Program-made: the position numbers and the translations under genes
The notes under the pieces: generated by a model
The model's input: the letters and a program-made list of their open reading frames with translations, nothing else
Database searches by the model: none
What the model was told of the DNA's origin: nothing
Origin: Paraphaeosphaeria minitans
Lineage: Eukaryota > Ascomycota > Dothideomycetes > Pleosporales > Didymosphaeriaceae
DNA: 64,000 bases
Reading direction: 5' to 3'
Assembly (NCBI GenBank): GCA_015832175.1
Contig: WJXW01000006.1
Span: 1,116,001 to 1,180,000, forward strand
Shown: one piece after another, positions 10,078 to 21,332 of the stretch
Position numbering within the stretch: position 1 is the first letter of the stretch
How the letters are laid out: each line of letters opens with the position of its first letter

Positions 10078-13000
10078 AGGTCTTATGCTCCCCGAACCGA
10101 TAAACCAAAGCATATGACGAGATTCACACGCAATAACTTGACCGTCACAGACGTTTCAATCATCTCACTGCCAAACACGCCACATGGTACGGGAAGCCAC
10201 CGCTGAGATGAGCCATCTCTGTTCGCAATCGGCATCTTGCTGCTACTGTCCGATATGATCCGCTGCGATATCAGACAGGACAGGAGAGTTGTCTCGGCAG
10301 CATCATGCAGGGCTGTCATCCAGGCAGCCGCAGTGGCACGGGAATGTCCACAGCGTGCGAAGATGCCAGCTCGTTTGAGTGATTAGCGCAGAGCAGGTTC
10401 TTTTGCGCGATTGCCATGATTCCAGATACCAATCAAAGATGCCCAATTCACTTTTTTTAACAAACAATATCCTCAACCTGCAAACGTGTATGTCTCATGA
10501 TTCATGCCTCGTATGCCTCGGCAAGCGCCAAAGCCGTGCCGGTGGCTTGACATCCGCTACGTGGGCCTAGTGCTTCCGCAGTGGCCGATCCCTCAAGCCT
10601 CCGACGATGCTCAGAGACTCTCAAGCAGAATCTTTGCCCCGGTAGCCACTTGAAGACGGCGAGCGCTCAGGGGCCGCAAATCTACTCTTTCCTTCGCGGT
10701 CCGTGAGCGCGTTAGAAGTGTGTTGGGCTCGTATGTGCAACGCGTGCATGCGGTCAGGCATGGTACCAACTATGACCCAGGTTTGTCTCGTCTCACATCA
10801 CCAACTCGTACGTGCGACGGTGCCCGCAAACAAGTGCAACTATTGCTCGCCACTTCCGGTGCACAGTCGCCCCTCTGTGCGCAGCCTCGTGTTTCGAACG
10901 TCGACAGCTAGGTACACCCTGTCACTCCTGCTCCCCGCAGTAGGGGGTTATGGACTTGTTGAAAAGGCATCTCGATGTTCAAAATCGATGTTCGATGTGT
11001 TTGCAGGGGGGTCCCATTTAGGCCGGCAGCGATCGATGATGCCACACTGGGGACAGGGTCTAGCGGTGGGATCGATACGCGGGGCAAAGGTGAATTGGGC
11101 GATGCACCTTTTATCTTCAGATGCGCGACCAAAGTCGTACTAGGGGCTGCGTGTTGGCAAACAAGACTGCGCACTACGAAGGCCCGAAGAAGGCGCTTAC
11201 GCGTGTTTCGTGATGGGGCCGTTGAAACAGAGGGGACCATCAGCTTGTCGGATGTGAGCGGCTGTCAGGCGGAGGCTGCGAGTCTAGGACACGCCCTCGC
11301 ATTATCAAGCCACCATCTTCATCTGGGAATAACATCTGATTCTTGTTGTTGTGTGGTTCGTGCAGACCGAACGCTTGCGAGTGGCCGTGTCCCGCAGGCT
11401 ACCGCACTCATCCGCGATCTCTTGCCGGCCAAGTTTCATGGTAGGTAACAAAAATAACAAACCATCAACAAAGGTACACACTGTGGCCATGGACGATCTC
11501 CCGTCGTTACGGGTCATAGCCTACGTACCGCCGTCATCGTGCGCAATCCGATAGGTATTTCAACCATGCGCGCGTTCTTGTTGGTGGGTGGTTACATTGT
11601 GTAAAGATTATAACCGGCGGGCCATGGGCTGTGACGTTTTCATCTGACCATCTGGCTGTCTCACTATACTACGAATTCAAGGATGGATGCGTGCAGCAAC
11701 AGCATGACTGACACGTACTGAGAGTCATTTCACCACCAGCACGTTAGGCTTGTCGCGTCAGGCTTTATTAGAACTGTCCACCAGACCAACGGACCGTAAC
11801 ATGCTCGCCGTTTGCATGCTAACAATCCCCTCAACTCCTCTCATAGCAGTGTCAATCATCAATCATCAATGATGGAATTTGCGATGAAATGATGTATATT
11901 CTGTGATGAGATGATGTATTCTGCGATGATCTGCACATCACGCGAGGCAAGCACAAAACAAGGGTTCTTATCGCAATCTATTTTTCCCGATCGTCCTTAA
12001 TGTTGTGCATCCATCGGCCCGCACGACGCAATGTACCTAGGAAGGATCACAAATTCCTCCGTTAGCGCGTACCTTTAGCGTCCGCGCATCTGTAGATGGC
12101 ACGCTGTCACGTGACCTTCCTGCCACGCTGTCTCTATCTTCAAATGTGGCTGCGTCATCGCAACGCAACACCAGCTTTCTCAGCAAGTTGTATCAGAAGT
12201 CAGATGCTACGATATCAACCAAATAATCGCACACAGCTAGGAAGGATTAGTCCTTTAACAAGACGTATCCCATAGATCTTATTCTGAAGGCTTACATACT
12301 GGAGTCTTCGCTAATTCAGTCACGCAAAGACTTCTGCCGCTCTCATCCTTCTGTTAACTTTATGCCTGCCAGATCTCGTTCAACAATTAGTTAGGAATTC
12401 TATAGATAGATGAAAGCAAACGTCAGTTCAGATTTCATATATGCGTTAAAAGTGTAGTTAGATGAGAGTTGTCTTGACCGTCAACCGCTCTTGGTTGGGT
12501 CATTCCACAGATTGGATTCGTTCTATTGCCCTTGTTCGTTCTGTTCACTTGCAACGCTTTTCTGATTGAATCTTAGGTGGCAGCCGCAGTCCATTATGTC
12601 TGTTATTTAATAAGACAACCACTTCGGAGCTCGCTTTAACAGCCTATATCATCTCGAAGTGGTTTGCGTTAATCATCAAGGAGAAAGAGAAATCCACCCT
12701 CCTCTTCATCTGCATCCTCGTATTTTTTTTTTTTTTTGCAAACACATTACCGGTGGCTTCTAGTCCTCATCATCACTCACGTACGAATGGGCTACCCCAA
12801 GAATGCTGCTGCGCTTTCCTTGAATTTCTCGAGTTTCTCGCGTTCAATATCATTGCTCTTCTCCACGAGTACGCAGGCTCGACTTCTTTTCTAGCCCGCG
12901 GCGCTTGCAAACAACGACCACGAGATTTACATATGTAGAGTTGCTGGGTGAGGTAGATCCCGCGTTGGAGAACACTGCGCACTCATCCCAGGTAAGAAAA

Positions 13001-16000
13001 CCATCGTTGAACGTCTGGGACATCCCATACGAAGGTATATCAGGGTACACAAGTCAAGAACAATGTTTATGACGAAACGTCGCTTAGTGTCTTCAACGAC
13101 TTCTAACTAATCGTTTCTTTTTAGACTAACATTCTGCACCGCACCATAAATGGCGACGCAGCATCACGAGTAGTTTTTTGAAGTAAAAGAATACGCAGAG
13201 TTCGTCTGAGAAGTATTGGAGATGTCAGCTCTTCCACGTTGCCTGGCTGACTGGTTTGAAGTGTGGTCGAGATAACACGATATACGGTGAAGGACCGTTG
13301 CGCTTATCCGAAAGCTCCTTCCCATGACCATCTTCGAGCTCAAGCAACTGGTGGCATTACGTACGGTCGTAGACTTAGTTTTTCAAAAAACATGTTCAAC
13401 AGCCTGTTTCTTTCGGTCCCCACCTTTTCGCGCCTTGGGGTGCCATCTAGGCCTCTTGCATCACTCATCAAGCTCCCCGTGTCATCTATGTACATCTGCG
13501 ATCCTGTGAGGGCATTCGCTTTGGTTTTTTTGCACAGACCTACGGTTCACTATCAAAGCTCAAGCACATTACTCGCACAGTGGTCGCCATCTCCATCAGT
13601 GCCAGCCTCTGCACAGTTAGTGCCGCGTTTCCTGGGACACGATTCATGTCCAACCCTACCACGATCGCTCAGACGCCGTCAGCCACACCAACGACCGCTA
13701 GTCTAGTCTCACCCCACAAGATACTCTCTGGTAGCGGGCCGAATGGGCACGTTTTCGAAACGATAATCAGTTCTGTTCCGATAGTGCACTACTATCCCGT
13801 GTGTCCGCTTCTCGCAGCGCCGGCGGATAGGACCGAAAGAGGGCCGAAGCAGCTATTGCACAGTGGGGGCATGGCCTGGAACTTACTGTTTTGCACTCAG
13901 CGTGCAGTAAGGTGATAGGTATGCGTGCTGCAGCCTGCAAGTGCGGATTGCGCGTACAGCGGCTGTAGGCTGACCTTGCGACGGAGAGCACCAACGCCAC
14001 AATGGTAAAACGGGTGATACGGGTGGATGTGAATGCCCCAAAAACGGGAGGAAGCTGCCATTCCTAGAATGTTCCGAACCGTGTTCCCGGACAACACTAC
14101 TTTTACTTGCAGTAGCTGAGATGCGAGATAGGGCATGGTTCCGCGACAGAGGCAGTGGGCTTGTTACTATTCATGATCAAAGAAACACTGAGCGCATGCA
14201 TCCTCACATGGTCCCCACAAGTATCGGACGCGAGTTCACAGCCCAACTCGCATGGCCCAGACCTTGGTATCTCGTTTACATTCACACAAGCTATCCACCC
14301 GCCCCTGGCTCTACAATGAACATGTTACCAGCCACCACTGTCCTCCAAGACATTTCCGATTCCCAAGATACTAACGACCGCAGTTGAGCTCGCCATAGAC
14401 GCCAGACGGCCACTACACAATAAGGTATGTATGTAGTTAAGCGCCACGGCACTGATAGTTCGACCACCGGTGCATTACTGCCTTCCGTCCTCGTCTCTCT
14501 GCGACTCGTAACGACCCCCTGCACTTCGATCGCGATCGGTGCCGAACATTGAACCCTCAACTTCGGTCCTTCCCATAGCAGCTCATCAGTACCTGCGCCT
14601 CGAGGAATACCACACATAGATAGCCGCAACAAGCACGATGCCATAACTTGCGCACCCGGTCGCCGACCAGCCGAGACCCCGGTTATACTCTTGGGCTTTC
14701 GCTAGAGCAAATGGACCTTTTTGCCGCTGGAAACACTATCTATCCGCCCCCCCTGACCTGGACAGCCGTGCAAGGGTCGCATGCAAGTGCATGGATGCCC
14801 TTCACCTGCACCCCTGTGTGGGAGACTCGGTCCGTCCGGGGCAAGCTCTTTGGTGAGAGATGGCCGTATGGCGTCGCAGCTTGGATGGGTTCGCTTTGCG
14901 TGCGATATGATCGCGGATACAGGGCTTCGGCGGTCGATATTATGTGAGGATCGATATCGTGAAGGTGTTGGTACTCAATTGATCTTGTACCTTATCAGTG
15001 TTTTGGACATGGGAATTTCAAGTGATGAGCTAGTGTGAGACAAGAACTGCTGCGCATGTGTTTTCTCTCTGAAATTTACTAAAGCTGCGCGTAAGTGAGA
15101 GGGGATGAAATAGCATCATGAAGCGGAGTGGTTTGGTAACACTAGCTGAGCAAGTTCGTGTACGAGCTGAGATCTAATGTGACTGAGAAGATATGAAGGC
15201 CTTTCTAATTACAGTAGCCCCCTGCAGCGGCTCTATGTGTACTCTAGGCAAGTACCCACTACATGGCAACCCGGGTGAACTTATGTAGCGCTAACCTAAG
15301 CTGTACCGCAATTGCAAGGTCGTGGATAGCTGAGCAAGAATTTAGGTGTTGGAATTGATGAAACGTAATCATATCAGTACTAAGGCCCCCTCGTAGTAAA
15401 GTGATGCTGCCGACAGCATGTGTTTATAAGCATAGCAGAAGCATGGCTTTGCTGGGAGTTTGATATAACATACAGGAAAAATTGTTCAATGGGATGAAAA
15501 AAGTTCGCTTCTTACCAAGGACGGAGGACTGAAAGTTTAGATCGTGAGTTGTGTTCAAGCTGAAGTCACCGTTTAGATAACTTGAAATGGATACACGATC
15601 AATAAGGACACTGAATATCGCACGAGAGTGACATGAAGCAAGGCTACAGCTGCTAAAAATGGGAAAAGGACTCTTATCAATTCCAGTCAGTTTCTTGATC
15701 TTGATTACCAGTGAATAAGTTTTATTTTACTCTCGTGCACTTGGGTTGGTGATCCTTGAAAACTCACTTCTCTTCCCTTGCCAAGCTCTGGCATATCCCC
15801 GGATTGCTGGCGTCCGTAAAAGTAGACTACAGAATGCCGGCATGTACTGCACCTCTGGAGAGTAGAACGAGTTCGTTTATATATGTGGTAGATAATGAAT
15901 TGAGTTTGAATTCAGATCTCTATCGGAAGGGACTACGATGAGATGTATGAAGAGAGCACGCGTTTAGTCAGAATTCATCGAGCAAACAAAGAGCAGGCTT

Positions 16001-16169
16001 CTTGATCTCTGGGCGTACTGAGAGTACTGTATGGTATTTGTTCATACAGTCAAAGACACGACCGATTCATTCTCAAATTCTCACCCAAAAGCTGTTCGGA
16101 AGGATTGCTGTCCCTCGCTAAAAAGCGTGCGACAAGGCCAAACCCTCAAAGTGAGAGGTGGAGCCTTGT
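10078..16169. other. Six-kilobase stretch without a supported gene
   Basis: Frames up to ~157 codons exist (10703-11448, 13263-13915) but overlap on both strands and show no domains or convincing splice structure. 11855-11935 holds short ATCATCAAT/GATGATGTAT repeats. A run of T sits near 12725-12738. 15050-16100 is AT-rich with no long frame. No tRNA could be folded by eye. It may hold UTRs, non-coding RNA or decayed repeats. Confidence 0.5.
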
Positions 16170-16194
16170 ACGCGTGGAGACGCCTGGTCACGTG
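16170..16194 (+). promoter_or_regulatory. ACGCGT and CACGTG boxes upstream of pob3
   Basis: ACGCGT (the MCB core used by MBF-type G1/S regulators) is at 16170-16175 and CACGTG at 16189-16194, about 150 and 127 bp before the pob3 start. FACT genes serve chromatin replication, so an MCB is plausible, but six-base matches are weak evidence. Confidence 0.3.
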
Positions 16195-16320
16195 GCAGCG
16201 CTAATGCATTGTAGGTTAGCGCAATTTGTCGCGCTGCGCGACTTCATGATTTACAGCCTGCGCGTTCAGCACCGCAGCTCTACGTCAGCACTTCAACTCT
16301 GCGCATTCCTCGCAGTAAAA

Positions 16321-18307
16321 ATGTACGTCGCCCCATTTCAAAGCGATGCGTTTTATAAAATCGAGACTGACAGGATGTTCACAGGGAAGCCTTCAACGAC
16401 ATCTACCTGAACCTCTCAAAGAAGCATGGCGTAACTCGTTTCGCAGAGTCCGGCTTTGGTTGGAAGCCCACAAGCGGTGGCGAGGGCAGCACTTTCACGC
16501 TCGATGCGTCCAAGATTGTATCGGCGCAGTGGAGTCGCGCGGCGCGAGGGTGGGAGGTCAAGGTGCTCTCGCGAGACAGCAACGAGGGCATCATCCAGCT
16601 CGACGGCTTCAGGCAAGATGTACGGGGGCAATCCATTGCAATGCCGAAGGCACGGCGGTGGCTGACAGCAGGCAGGACTACGAGCGCATCGCGAAGCTCT
16701 TCAAGGTGTGGTACAGCATAAACCTTGAGAGCAAGGAGCACGCGCTCCGCGGCTGGAATTGGGGCAAGGCCGAGTTTGGCAAGGCGGAGCTATCATTCAG
16801 CGTCGCAAACCGGCCTGCATTCGAGGTGCCGTACAGCGAGATCTCAAACACGAACCTGGCGGGCAAGAACGAGGTAGCAGTCGACTTCTCGGCACCGACC
16901 GAGAACGGAGCCGAGACAAACGGGGCACTCGGAGGCGCAAAGTTTCGTGGCAAGAAGGCGCTCGGCGCGAAAGACCAGCTGGTGGAGATGCGTTTCTACA
17001 TCCCCGGCGTGGCGTCCAAGAAGGAGAAGAACGACGACGGCGAAGAGATCGAGGACGGTGAACAGGGCGAGGAACAGAACGCGGCAAACCTGTTCTACGA
17101 GACCCTCATAGAGAAGGCCGAGATTGGCGAGGTTGCAGGAGACACATTTGCTACTTTCCTGGAGATACTACATCTGACGCCTCGTGGACGTTTCGACATC
17201 GACATGTACGAGAGCTCCTTCCGGTTGCGGGGAAAGACATACGACTACAAGATTCAGTTCGACAACATCAAGAAGTTCATGCTTCTCCCGAAGCCCGACG
17301 ACATGCACTCCCTCATCGTCATTGGCCTGGATCCACCGCTGAGGCAGGGTCAGACTCGGTACCCATTCCTGGTCATGCAATTCAAGCGTGACGAAGAGGT
17401 CAACCTGGATCTGAACATGAAGGAGGACCTGCTCGAAACAAAGTACAAAGACAAACTGCAGTCGCACTACGAAGCCCCCATTTCAGTAGTCATATCCGAT
17501 ATCTTCCGTGGGTTGAGCGGAAAACGCATCACCAGGCCCTCGCGAGAGTTCATCAGCCACCACGAGCAATCTGGAGTGAAGTGCTCTATCAAAGCCAACG
17601 AGGGTCACCTGTTCTGCCTGGACAAAGCTTTCATGTTCGTCCCCAAACCGGCGACCTACATTAGCATGGACTCGATCGCATCGGTGACAATGTCCCGTGT
17701 TGGGGGAGCCATGGCTGCAAGCCGCACCTTTGACATCACATTCACGATGAAGAACGGTCAGAACGAGCATCAGTTCTCCAACATCAACCGGTATGTTAAA
17801 CCGACCATGGCGCTGAGCCCTCGATAACTAACACGCGCTACAGTGAAGAGCAGCAACCGTTGGAGAGCTTCTTCCGAGCAAAAAGCATCAAGACCAAAAA
17901 CGAGATGGCGGATGATGTAAGTGGGCCCGACCGTGCCCGTGCCAACCACGTGTGCACCGACACTAACGGGAGAACCCTAGTCCGGAGCCATTCTTGCGGC
18001 CGCACTGCAAGATGAAGACCTTGCCTCTAGTGACGGCGAAGTCGCCAATCGTGGTAGTGCAGACGAAGATGATGAGAGCGTCGACGAAGACTTCAAGACA
18101 GAATCTGAATCAGAGGTCGGCGAGGAGTTCGATGAAAATCACGAAAGCAGCGGCAGTGACAGCGACGAGGAAATGGCAGATGCAGACGCAGACGCAGACG
18201 CTGACGCTGACGCAGACGTAGACGCTGACGCTGACGGCGACAGCGATGGGCCGGCCGAGGAAAAATTGGCGGAACGTCCGAAGAAGAAGCAGAAGATGGC
18301 GAAATGA
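16321..18307 (+). CDS. pob3: FACT complex subunit Pob3 (SSRP1-like)
   Basis: Five exons: 16321-16322, 16385-16619, 16676-17790, 17844-17916 and 17981-18307, giving 583 aa. Pob3 with Spt16 forms FACT, the nuclear histone chaperone that moves H2A-H2B during transcription and replication. Family marks: N-terminal FNDIYLNLSKKHG and ESGFGWKP, QWSRAARGWEVKVLSRD, the SSRP1 and PH-like Rttp106 regions (VVISDIFRGLSGK, ANEGHLFCLDKAF), then an acidic tail and a final basic KKKQKMAK nuclear signal. As in other fungi the HMG box is absent. The ATG is split by the first intron (AT|G; donor GTACGT, acceptor TTCACAG): exon 2 has a TGA just upstream and no in-frame Met. The acidic tail contains a tandem Asp-Ala run. 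Confidence 0.93.
18176..18240 (+). repeat. GACGCW hexamer array encoding Asp-Ala run
   Basis: A run of GAC-GCA/GCT/GTA codons encodes alternating Asp and Ala (one Val) in the acidic tail of Pob3. The codon pattern shows expansion by slippage or recombination, while the acidic character the tail needs is kept. Confidence 0.85.
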
Positions 18308-19019
18308 TGGTCTAACAGCAGCGATGACGATGTTTCGCCGATAATTTGGTAGAACTTCTAGAAGGCTTCGACTCAAAACTGATGAGGGTGTCGGAAGCTG
18401 CGATTGGATGGGCAAGGCTTATGTGCCGATGATGCTGTGGTGGTAGAGGAGCTTTCACAACCGCTGGAGACAACTCCGGGCGGCTCTGCTAGATGTGGCT
18501 TACAACCATGCCTGGCTTCACGCATCCTGCAAAATGGGGTCGCCCTGGCCTCAAGGATCAGTTTGGAACGCTAGGGAAGGGCTTGAAGTAGCGGTAAATG
18601 CTATCGGTGATATTCCGGCGTCTTCCCACGTGCATAGTTTTTCGCTAAAGGTTGCCTATACGGCGCCAGCTCGGCCATCGAAGCGGATCCGTATGGCACA
18701 CGCTCGTCTGCTTGCGATGTCCCTAGACCACAGCTCGAGTGCGATTCAGCTTGACAAGACCTTTGGCCCGCTAGCCATGCAATCGCCGCCGCAGCCACTG
18801 CAAGCTGGCGCGTTGCTAGAAGATGTGAAGGTGGACCCTTTAGCGTGAACCATACAGGGACCCCGCATTCACCAAGCAGCGCAAGATTGCAACGACACCA
18901 TTAGACTACCATGCCATCCTACATATACCACGCGTGTGCCGCTCACCGCGCGGACCCATTAGATAAGAAGTAGCGAGTATTCCACATCACTGCTGGCCCA
19001 CCAAACAACAGCTACTACT
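18308..19019. other. Intergenic between pob3 and the zinc-cluster gene
   Basis: A 117-codon plus frame (18495-18848) has no domain or composition that supports it. The last ~150 bp are probably promoter of the next gene. Nothing else stands out. Confidence 0.5.
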
Positions 19020-21332
19020 ATGCGTTCACGAACAGGATGGTAAGTCCAACCTCGTACTCACCATACAGCAATGCTGATACTCTGCACAGTTTGACATGTC
19101 GTCAGCGCAAGCTCAAGTGCGACGAGAAGAAGCCTGTTTGTTCACAGTGCTGCAAAGCTTCGAGAGAATGCATACCTAGCTCTGGCATCGTTTTCCGCCA
19201 TCAACATAACGCTTCAATGAATGGCGAGGACTCTGGTGACGACAACTCGCTCAAGGGCTTCTATGCGTACCGGAATACCTTCGACGAGGAAACTATCTGG
19301 CTCGACATTCCTCGGAATGGTAAATTCCCCACATCACCACGATGGGATCTCTAGACTAGCTTACTGACGACCTCCCAGTCACCTTCATCAACACAACCAA
19401 TCCTTATTTGGATCCTGACTTCGATAACATGTCAATCGGTTCTGCGGATTCTCCTTCATCGTTCGAGCCACGGTCCGTGACCTCATGGCCGGCTCATAAT
19501 AAATGCTCTACCACAACCAGCACGCCGATCTCGGGGCCCTTGCACAACCCACCAATGTGCTACACTCCCGAGCTGGAGGCCCTGCCCGCTCTTGAAACAC
19601 CGTCGATGCTGCAATCGCCGCCAACCTCGTCCGTAGGAACACCCATCTCACCACCAATCGCACTCGCCACCCATTTCCGACCCATACTTCATCATTCGCT
19701 CTCCATGACACCACCACCAGTCGACCCTCAATTGGCATCGCCGATGAGCCAACTTCCCGATCAGATCCCTCGCTCTAGCTCGATGTCAACAAGCCAGAGA
19801 ACACTATCTTACACCAGCTACATGTCCGACCGTGACTACGAAACTGCCTATCTTCTACGGTGGTTCTCTGAAGGGCCTGGGTACTGGATGGATTTGTACG
19901 ACTTAGGTACATACTTCTCTTCATATGTCCCGGTCAAGGCCCAGGAAAACCTCCTCCTCAAGTACGCCGCTCTTGCTTACTCAGCCAAGGCCCTGGGTCG
20001 CGTCCAAAGCCGTAAACCTGTTATGGGTGGCAGTGTAACACGACAGTCACAAATGGACATGTACCCAGACACTCAGCCGGTGGACTGGCCTCACAAAGCT
20101 ACACAGTATTATGATATGGCGGTGTCGCTTCTTCTGAAGGCACTCAAAGCCAACGCGTTGTCCTCACCGGATTCGGATTCGGATGGCGGCGACTCATCTT
20201 ACAGCTTCGACGATCGTTCCACGAAGCGTCGGCGGACATCCGGAAGTAACGCGACTGGGTCAACCACCGACGAACTCTTGGCCGCTTCCGCAATCCTTTG
20301 TGTCTATGAGTTTCTTGACGGCTCCGACAAGGAGTGGACACGGCATCTCAAAGGTGCTAAATCCCTTTTGGTCGTCGCACAAGAACGACTGTCGCCGATG
20401 TGGTTGATGGCGGCTGATCCTATCACCTCTTCTGCCAACCTTGGACTCGTGTCCAAAGCGCGGAGAGCTACCTTCTGGAACATCGCTAGACAGGACATGC
20501 TTGCAGCTTGTAAGTCTCGTCTGAGTTACACGCGACACTTCGACTAACTGTGCTAGTTATCAACAAGACACGAACAAGACTTGATACCGAAGATATCTCC
20601 CTGTGGCGAGAGTTCGGCCTTATTCTCAATGACGATGGCTTCATCGTTCCTAATCATGCTGTAGAAAGCGCCTATTCTGATGGAGACAGCATCATGAAGG
20701 AAGACCTCATCTGCAACTCCCTTGTATGGCTTATGGGCAAGCTCGTCAACTTCATGGCGTACGGCCAGTCCACCTGGGCTGGCGTCTCCCAGAAAACGCT
20801 ACTCGATTACTGGACTACGATCCAACGGCAATTCCAGATGTGGCACGACAGCCTGCCAATCACCTTCAAACCTTCTGCCAGAGTTGATCCCCGACCTGCG
20901 AAGGTATTCGGCGAACAGAATGTTCTCTTCCCTGAGATATGGTACAGCATCCCCATGTGCGCATCGACCATGCAATATTACCACATGAGCCTAATCCAGC
21001 TGTTCATGAACAAGCCCCACCAGACCACTCAGGGAGCTACCAACGTATACGAACGCCTCAACTCTTATCAATCCGACCTAGACGCCTGCCAGAGGCACAG
21101 CCGTGAGATTGTCGGTATCTCGCTGGGCCGCCCTGACGATGCTGTTCGTATTAATTCCGTACAGCCCTTGTTCACTGCCGGGCAGTGCTTGGGCGACATC
21201 GGCGAACGCCAGGTAGTCCTTGGCCTGCTCGGAGGTATTGAATCCGACATTGGCTGGGCGACCGAGTACCGCGCGCGCCAGCTTATTGAACAGTGGCATT
21301 GGGAGGATAGCGACCAATCACTAGTCACTTGA
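19020..21332 (+). CDS. Zn2Cys6 transcription factor with Fungal_trans_2-like domain
   Basis: Four exons (19020-19039, 19090-19319, 19379-20509, 20557-21332) give 718 aa. Cysteines 7, 10, 17, 24, 27 and 34 fit the C-x2-C-x6-C-x6-C-x2-C-x6-C binuclear zinc cluster, with the typical RQRKLKCDEKKP core, so it should bind DNA in the nucleus. A Ser/Pro-rich linker (~110-240) follows, then an ordered regulatory region from DRDYETAYLLRWFSEGPGYW with helix patterns of the Fungal_trans_2 family and a basic KRRRTS patch (~395). Three short introns all have standard ends. Target genes are unknown and no metabolic cluster lies beside it. Confidence 0.9.

Noticed and set aside
16346..16640. pob3 start at the non-spliced frame beginning near 16346
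   Set aside because: The conserved Pob3 N-terminus (FNDIYLNLSKK, GFGWKP) lies in another frame of 16385-16619 and joins through a 56-nt intron.
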